Positions 58,821-64,000 of a stretch of DNA of 64,000 bases are shown in pieces (the first letter of the stretch is position 1; the number at the start of each line of letters is the position of its first letter). A program made the translations under genes and the position numbers. The notes below the pieces were generated by a model. It was not told the origin of the DNA, did no database searches, and saw only the letters and a program-made list of their open reading frames with translations. This DNA comes from Schistosoma mansoni (lineage: Eukaryota; Platyhelminthes; Trematoda; Strigeidida; Schistosomatidae), in assembly GCF_000237925.1 (NCBI RefSeq), contig NC_031498.1:24521738-24585737 (forward strand), read 5' to 3'.

Positions 58821-58823
58821 CCC

Positions 58824-59261
58824 AGTTTTATTTATTAGTTATTTAAACACATAAATATTGGTACAAATGGGCACCAGATATATATGCGCCACACAAATCT
58901 CATTTGATTTGTGTGAGGGCTGTGATACTGCCCAGGTTCCCAAACGGAAGCAGGTGGTTTTCATAAGGGATTACACCCGGAGCCTTTGACCTAAAGGTCT
59001 GATCCATGGTAGCTGGTGACCAACGATTGATTCATACGCCATTCCTCCTTAAGGATACTGGAGCTCATGTGCACCGTTGGTTTGGAATCAGAGTTTTCCA
59101 ACTCCCCTAGGTGGACCCTCCATGTCCATCAACCCGGTTAAAGCGCTGGACATTCGCTTTTCATCCTCTCAATTTCGTAAACAACACCGCGGCCACGAGG
59201 CGGCAGTGAGTAGGACTTCCCTGGCAGAGGCTATATACGCGTGGCCATGTGAGAGCATTTC

Positions 59262-59296
<35 letters not shown>

Positions 59297-59340
59297 CGGA
59301 CTCTCCCCACTCTCGACCGTACCAGGGTATTTGCAGGCAT
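58824..59340 (-). mobile_element. Non-autonomous RTE family 1 derivative, copy B
   Basis: Same joined leader and 3' end as 54391-54918, including the CACAAATC/GATTTGTG hairpin at the junction, in reverse orientation. The leader contains an expanded GA run (59262-59291). No clear target duplication was seen. Confidence 0.85.
59262..59291 (+). repeat. GA microsatellite within RTE derivative
   Basis: About 14 GA units replace the short CTCTCCCTCTC of the other leader copies. Confidence 0.95.
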
Positions 59341-60004
59341 TTACAGAATATATTATGACTATATATATAAGTTACCTCTGAACACGTTCACTGACCCGAA
59401 AACAATACTGACACAGTAACAATTTACACAAAATAAACATTAAAATTTCATCCATAATAAAAAAATCATTATATTTAATAGGCTTTCTCATATGATGATC
59501 AATTCAAGAAAACGATACAACTAAATAAACACGGTGTTATTTTAGACTAATAGTTTACGTTGAACTATGTTAGTACTTAGAAAAGGTATGATTTCAATTA
59601 TTATGGTATCGTAATTGCATGTGACCACAGTATAAACTTCCGATGTAAACATTCCATAACAGCACTAAATTAAATAATAAAATTTCATCAAATGAAGTTT
59701 TCTAAACAAAATTTCTTTTTTTTAAAAAAAAAATTGAATATGAAAGTATAGAAATCTGGTTTTAGTCGATCGTTTGTTAATTCTTATGCCTAATAAAATT
59801 TAAAATGGATTCGTTTATTATTTATCAATATTAAATTATTTTTCTATTCCTCTTGAGCTGACTCTTCTAACTGTAAGTATGGTTTTGAAGGAGGTTTCTG
59901 GTAAAGAGGAGTGACCAGAATTAAATAAATGTTCCATGATTGAGCTTTCGATTGACTCCTATAACCCTTTCGAAATCCAGGCTTGCTTTGTGAAATCAAT
60001 ATAG

Positions 60005-60190
60005 CCTGCTCCGTATGAGCAAGTAAACTGATAGACGCACGTTGATTTAGCCTAAAGAGAAAGCTTAACAGTTTACTTGCTCATGTGGAACAGATTACAT
60101 TGGCCGCATAAACCGAGCTCTATCAAAATGAATATCCAACATTACTTTGCCTGCATTTTTAAAGGATTACAGAAATCAGTTAAAAGCTCA
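60005..60190 (+). mobile_element. Penelope-like GIY-YIG scrap with local inverted repeat
   Basis: The reading QFTCSCGTDYIGRINRALSK is a PLE GIY-YIG start. A 25-bp piece of the same sequence stands inverted just upstream (60005-60029 against 60069-60094). Confidence 0.6.
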
Positions 60191-60334
60191 ATCTTAAAAA
60201 ATTCTATCTTGAAAATAATTACAAAATGCATGACAGTTAGCTAGTAAATCAACGTTTAAGAAATTCTCTCCTTACAATAACTGTTCACCTTCAATAATAC
60301 AGACATTTCTATTAACCATTCACTTTTCACAAAA

Positions 60335-60485
60335 TAAATGAAAGGTGGCTAGCAGTGGAATTAAGGACCTGTATTTCGTCCTACTTGGAACTAGTCAGCT
60401 GGATGTACGCACATATGAGAGTTGTTCATTCCGGGATTCGATTACAGTGCCTTCTGTTTCGAACGCCAAACACGTTATCCATTCA
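60335..60485 (-). mobile_element. Decayed Smalpha SINE
   Basis: GGCTAGCAGTGGAATTAAGG, then TTTCGTCCTACTTGGAACTA and GTCAGCTGGATGTACG, are the reverse-strand hammerhead region with changed core (CTGACTAG). The tRNA-like part (GTTATCCATTCATTCG) follows. Ribozyme activity is unlikely. Confidence 0.65.
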
Positions 60486-60688
60486 TTCGTCAAAAATGGA
60501 TATAAATTTCAGTTTGATTTGTAATAGTTCTTTCGGGATTGTCCCCTTTTTTGATATATTTCAATCAAAAATATCAACGTGGTACAGTGGGCCAATCAAA
60601 AGTAGTTAAACGAGAAGACCATGTTTCAATTTAAAATCTCCGGATGACAAGTACATGTTATTGACCAAGAAATGTTTTTTTTCTAAAG

Positions 60689-60716
60689 TGAACATTATAT
60701 ATATATATATATATAT
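60689..60716 (+). repeat. AT microsatellite
   Basis: About 13 AT units. Confidence 0.9.
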
Positions 60717-61758
60717 GAGTGCTCTTGCATCTGATTCCGTTTAGCCCACCAAAGTTCTTTTTCATCAATACAAGGTTGGGGGCTTGCACATAGGAACTTT
60801 TGTGTATCAGTATCAGTTTCGGACATCGCACGTCATAACACAACTGAGTAATACAAAACTACTACAAGTTGAATTGACCATCCATTTATAAATAAACTAA
60901 ACAAACCACAAACATACAAACCTCAGCTTTACTCAACTATATTATTTTTCCCTCCATCTCTTTCCAATGTTAACCATAATTGAAGTACTTTAACATTTAG
61001 CTATAAGGTATAACCATCGAAACAAATGTTTACTAGGCGTGGAATAATATGAATTACAGGTTTATGTACTGTGTTTTAAGTTACATTTTTCGTATTGTGA
61101 TTTGTGATGTACTATCCAGTTTCCGGATCGAAGAAGATGGGATGGGGTTTGAATCTCCAGCCTGTCAGTCAAAAAATGAGTATTTCAACCACTAATCGAC
61201 TGTTTTACAAGTCAAATATAGCTTATTCATGAAGGAAATATATTGTTAGGTGTAGAATTCTTATCAGTAGAAGATTAATTAAGTATTCGATGCTTAAACT
61301 TAGTTGTGATAGCGACGCTGATGTGAAGAAAACTTCTGGGTAGTAAGGTTGGGGTTTTACACGTAAACACATAAACTTATTTCTAGAACTTTAGTATTGA
61401 TAACAGAATGGGGTGACCATGAAAAACGGGAAAATGTCAGACAAAGTGTTGTTGGTTAAATAATTGTCTACGTAATTTAAAGTTTGACAGTACTTTAAAA
61501 TTTGACGAGTTGATTATTTGAGAGCACGAAACAGTATGTGGACTTTCTACGCTTCTTTCTTAATTACCTCAAGTTTTCTTTAATTTTGTACTCAGGTTGA
61601 CAATCACGTCGTGTCAAATCTATGAGCTATGCAGGAAGAAGTCTATACTTTCAGCAAATTCGATGCATGTTCATCACGTCGTGTATCAAACGCTAAAGCA
61701 ATGTATATAAATAGCCAGGAATAATTAGAACAAATTTAAAATACTTTAAACAACTTAC

Positions 61759-61865
61759 TCTTCGATGAACAAGATTGAATTCAGTAGTACCACATACCAT
61801 ACAGTGAGATGCTTCTGAGTCTGGAATCCATATTGGAGATTTTTTAACTGAATCGTATTGCATAC
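61759..61865 (-). CDS. PLEKHF: Phafin-like gene, first half of FYVE zinc finger
   Basis: A 107-bp exon ends at donor AGA-gtaagt. Its acceptor (CTTAATGAAG) has a weak pyrimidine tract. The peptide MQYDSVKKSPIWIPDSEASH, CMVCGTTEFNLVHRR, carries the WxxD motif and the first Cys pair of a FYVE finger. The phrase PxWxPDSEA is characteristic of Phafins (PLEKHF1/2). The exon ends in phase 0, so joining to 56456-56723 gives RR-HHCR without a break. The PH domain, which should lie upstream, is not in the window. Confidence 0.87.
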
Positions 61866-62244
61866 CTTCATTAAGGTTAGAAATTTATGAATGGATTCAT
61901 CAAATAAAACAGATAAAAAGAATTAATTAGTCAGACTCAAATGTACTGTCATTGTGTAATAACTTATCACAGATGTAGCAACTAAATACGATCTCGTAAT
62001 GAACTTGTCCATTTATTTATTGTTTAATAAGATATGATTGAAAATGGAGTAAAAGAAGCATATTTCACTGTATCTTGTGAATTGGTCATACTTAAATTCT
62101 CTGGCTGATTTCCTTTCTTTAACAGAGATCTAACCACTAATTTGTAATAGACCCTTCTTTAACAAGTATTATATGTTACTTAATGACTTATTAACTTCGA
62201 GATAAAACTTCGGAGAATGTAAACAATCGAATATGCACTCAGCT

Positions 62245-62640
62245 AGTCAGTTAGACAGCGGAGAATCTGGTATATGTGTATATCAATTCAAGTTGCCATA
62301 CCTCATTAGTACAGCGAGATAAGATTGTCGGTATAAATCTAATAGCATTAGCATAAGTAGTATTAGTATTAGCGGTGATCGAAAAAATTAGGCACCGAAA
62401 ATAACATTCGGGAAGGAAATATGGATTTGTCCAACAAAACAAATTTGCAAGGTAATTTAAAAATAGTGAATAGACCTATACCACTGCGAACGATTTTAAG
62501 CCATATTACCTGAAGTCTCCAACCATAGGTTACGGTAATCACACGAACCCCATTTAGGTAGTCTGCACCTACCTAAATGGCTCGGCCCAACATTCAGTGT
62601 CTTTATGGACAGATAACACGTCTTTGTTTAACCACCCTTA
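62245..62640 (-). mobile_element. 3' end of RTE family 3
   Basis: GTGTATATCAATTCAAGTTG and CCATACCTCATTAGTACAGC parallel 30445-30800. The decayed coding end follows with GGTTACGGTAATCACACGAA. Truncated near 62640. Confidence 0.65.
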
Positions 62641-64000
62641 ATTTTTTTACAACTTACCCCTACATCAGACAACATCTGACGTTTCGACTACGCCATAACT
62701 GAGTTGGTAAAAGCCAAAATGAAATGTATGATGTTGAATGTCAGCAATAGTACAAAAAAATAAAAGATAAAGAAGCTGGAGAAAATCCCAATAAGGATAT
62801 TCGTCAGGAAAAATCAAATAAGGGACTTAATTAATTTTTGGGATACTAACTAAATCTCAGTGGCATTCAAAGGCATCAAACCCAAAACTTTCATGGTAGA
62901 AAACACTATTTTGCTTAGGCTTATCAATCATCATGCTTTCAAGTTGGATAGATATATGGGCTCAAAATCATTTCTTAAAATGCCAATTGCACTGCACCAT
63001 GTACACGACGCAGTTTCAGCTGCCAACGTCGTACTGTGAGAATCTAGGTGTATTTGAGTAATGACCATTCACAAACGTGAAAAAATTATGTGAAACCTCT
63101 AACAGGGGCAATTTAAACCAGAAATTCTGACTTGAGTTAAATACCAGCCACTGGTAAGGATGCTAAAATGTGCTTTTGATTGAGAACCTGGTATAGTAGG
63201 ATATGACTAAAAAGGCTCAAAGCATTATAATTCAAACAATTATTGCAGTTGGGGTTCTAGATATCTGAACTTCTTTATTAGTTCCCAGTTACCATCCCAC
63301 TAACAGGTTTTTGATGATACAGAACATCAAAGTTGCCCCAAATAAGTTACGCTCACTTCCAATTTTAAACGACAGCAACTTTCCTTCACCCCAACTAAAC
63401 CGCTGCTTATACTTTATTTGGCAATATTAACCAAATGATCATTTACATGTAAGATTAACGGGAACTAATGTTTAGCACTCATTGAAGAATATTCAAGTAA
63501 GCGTTGGGGATTTTCATAACACAAAGGAACTAATGTTGATAAGCAGAAGGGTCCTTAAAATGTTATCACTAGTCAAAAGTGCAACGAATGTAATTCACCT
63601 GTGGAAGATTTTGGAAAATATATGGATAAAGTGAAGAATTTTAAGTTCCTTAACTTTAGGAATTGGGGTTTACAACTAATGACACAAGACTTAAGGCGAG
63701 AGTTATCCGGAAATACTATTGAACGTGGTTGTTGAGGCTACATCACGAATGCTACTATGAAATGAACTAGTGAGATTGAGCTTCTCATGAGTGAAACGAA
63801 AAATATTGTAAAGGCTCAAAGTGAGGTCAAGCAACACAAACTCTTTATAAATGATGGTTTGCAAAGTGACGTTAACAGAAGCTAATAATATCGTGCTTAT
63901 CCAATAGGTTACTAAAAATATATCGTTTTTAGCTAGAGCTAACGAATAAATTCCTTTAGGTAGATCTAGTTAGAGAAACATTGAATGACAATAGGTATAT
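62641..64000. other. Right end, nothing recognised
   Basis: I looked for PH-domain exons of the Phafin-like gene on the minus strand and found none. The block near 63580-63830 has a weak LINE-like look on the plus strand (WKYMDKVKNFKFLNF) but no firm motif. Confidence 0.4.

Noticed and set aside
1-64000. Bacterial-type features (operons, ribosome binding sites, CRISPR arrays, phage)
   Set aside because: Exon structure, polymerase III SINEs and metazoan retroelements show a eukaryotic genome. No regular spaced repeats were seen.

Overview
This window is nuclear DNA of a flatworm, almost certainly a blood fluke of the genus Schistosoma. The evidence is the AT-rich sequence, large introns, and a dense fill of elements typical of schistosomes: Smalpha-type SINEs carrying hammerhead ribozymes, several RTE-clade LINE families, CR1-like LINE pieces, Penelope-like elements (PLEs) with GIY-YIG remnants, and Ty3/Gypsy fossils. 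No rRNA gene, true tRNA gene, operon or CRISPR array was seen. The species cannot be fixed from sequence alone.

Host genes are few and split. (1) A MUS81-like structure-specific endonuclease lies on the minus strand. Two confident exons (30131-30245 and 29841-30083) encode the N-terminal helix-hairpin-helix domain. Three further minus-strand exon-like blocks (21542-21790, 10214-10399, 1762-1979) have good splice sites and may continue it through the winged-helix region; the nuclease domain would then lie left of the window. (2) An intronless plus-strand gene (28664-29833) encodes a three-helix membrane protein. It sits antisense inside the presumed MUS81 intron and its stop codon is 7 bases from the neighbouring MUS81 exon. 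(3) A Phafin-like (PH plus FYVE) gene lies on the minus strand at 61759-61865, 56456-56723 and 52603-52676. Its FYVE finger is divided between two exons and is followed by an acidic tail; the PH exons are presumably right of the window.

The rest is mostly mobile DNA. At 4897-8343 there is a nearly full-length RTE LINE. Two copies of a short non-autonomous derivative that joins its 5' leader to its 3' end lie at 54391-54918 and 58824-59340. A second RTE family gives 9695-10090 and parts of 22930-25745. A third gives 20080-21510 and many 3'-end scraps. At 22930-24392 an open frame joins a CR1-type endonuclease start to an RTE linker and reverse transcriptase. LTR fossils lie at 35780-37765 and 40524-42618, with a candidate solo LTR at 53219-53535.

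Two larger structures stand out. First, a nearly identical 1.69-kb inverted repeat (24393-26085 and 33781-35473) brackets the confident MUS81 exons and the nested gene. Second, both hammerhead-bearing SINE families occur as fold-back insertions: a reverse-complemented piece of the element is joined to its 5' end, and the whole lies within a single 12-13 bp target duplication. In one copy the inverted piece begins at the predicted ribozyme cleavage site.
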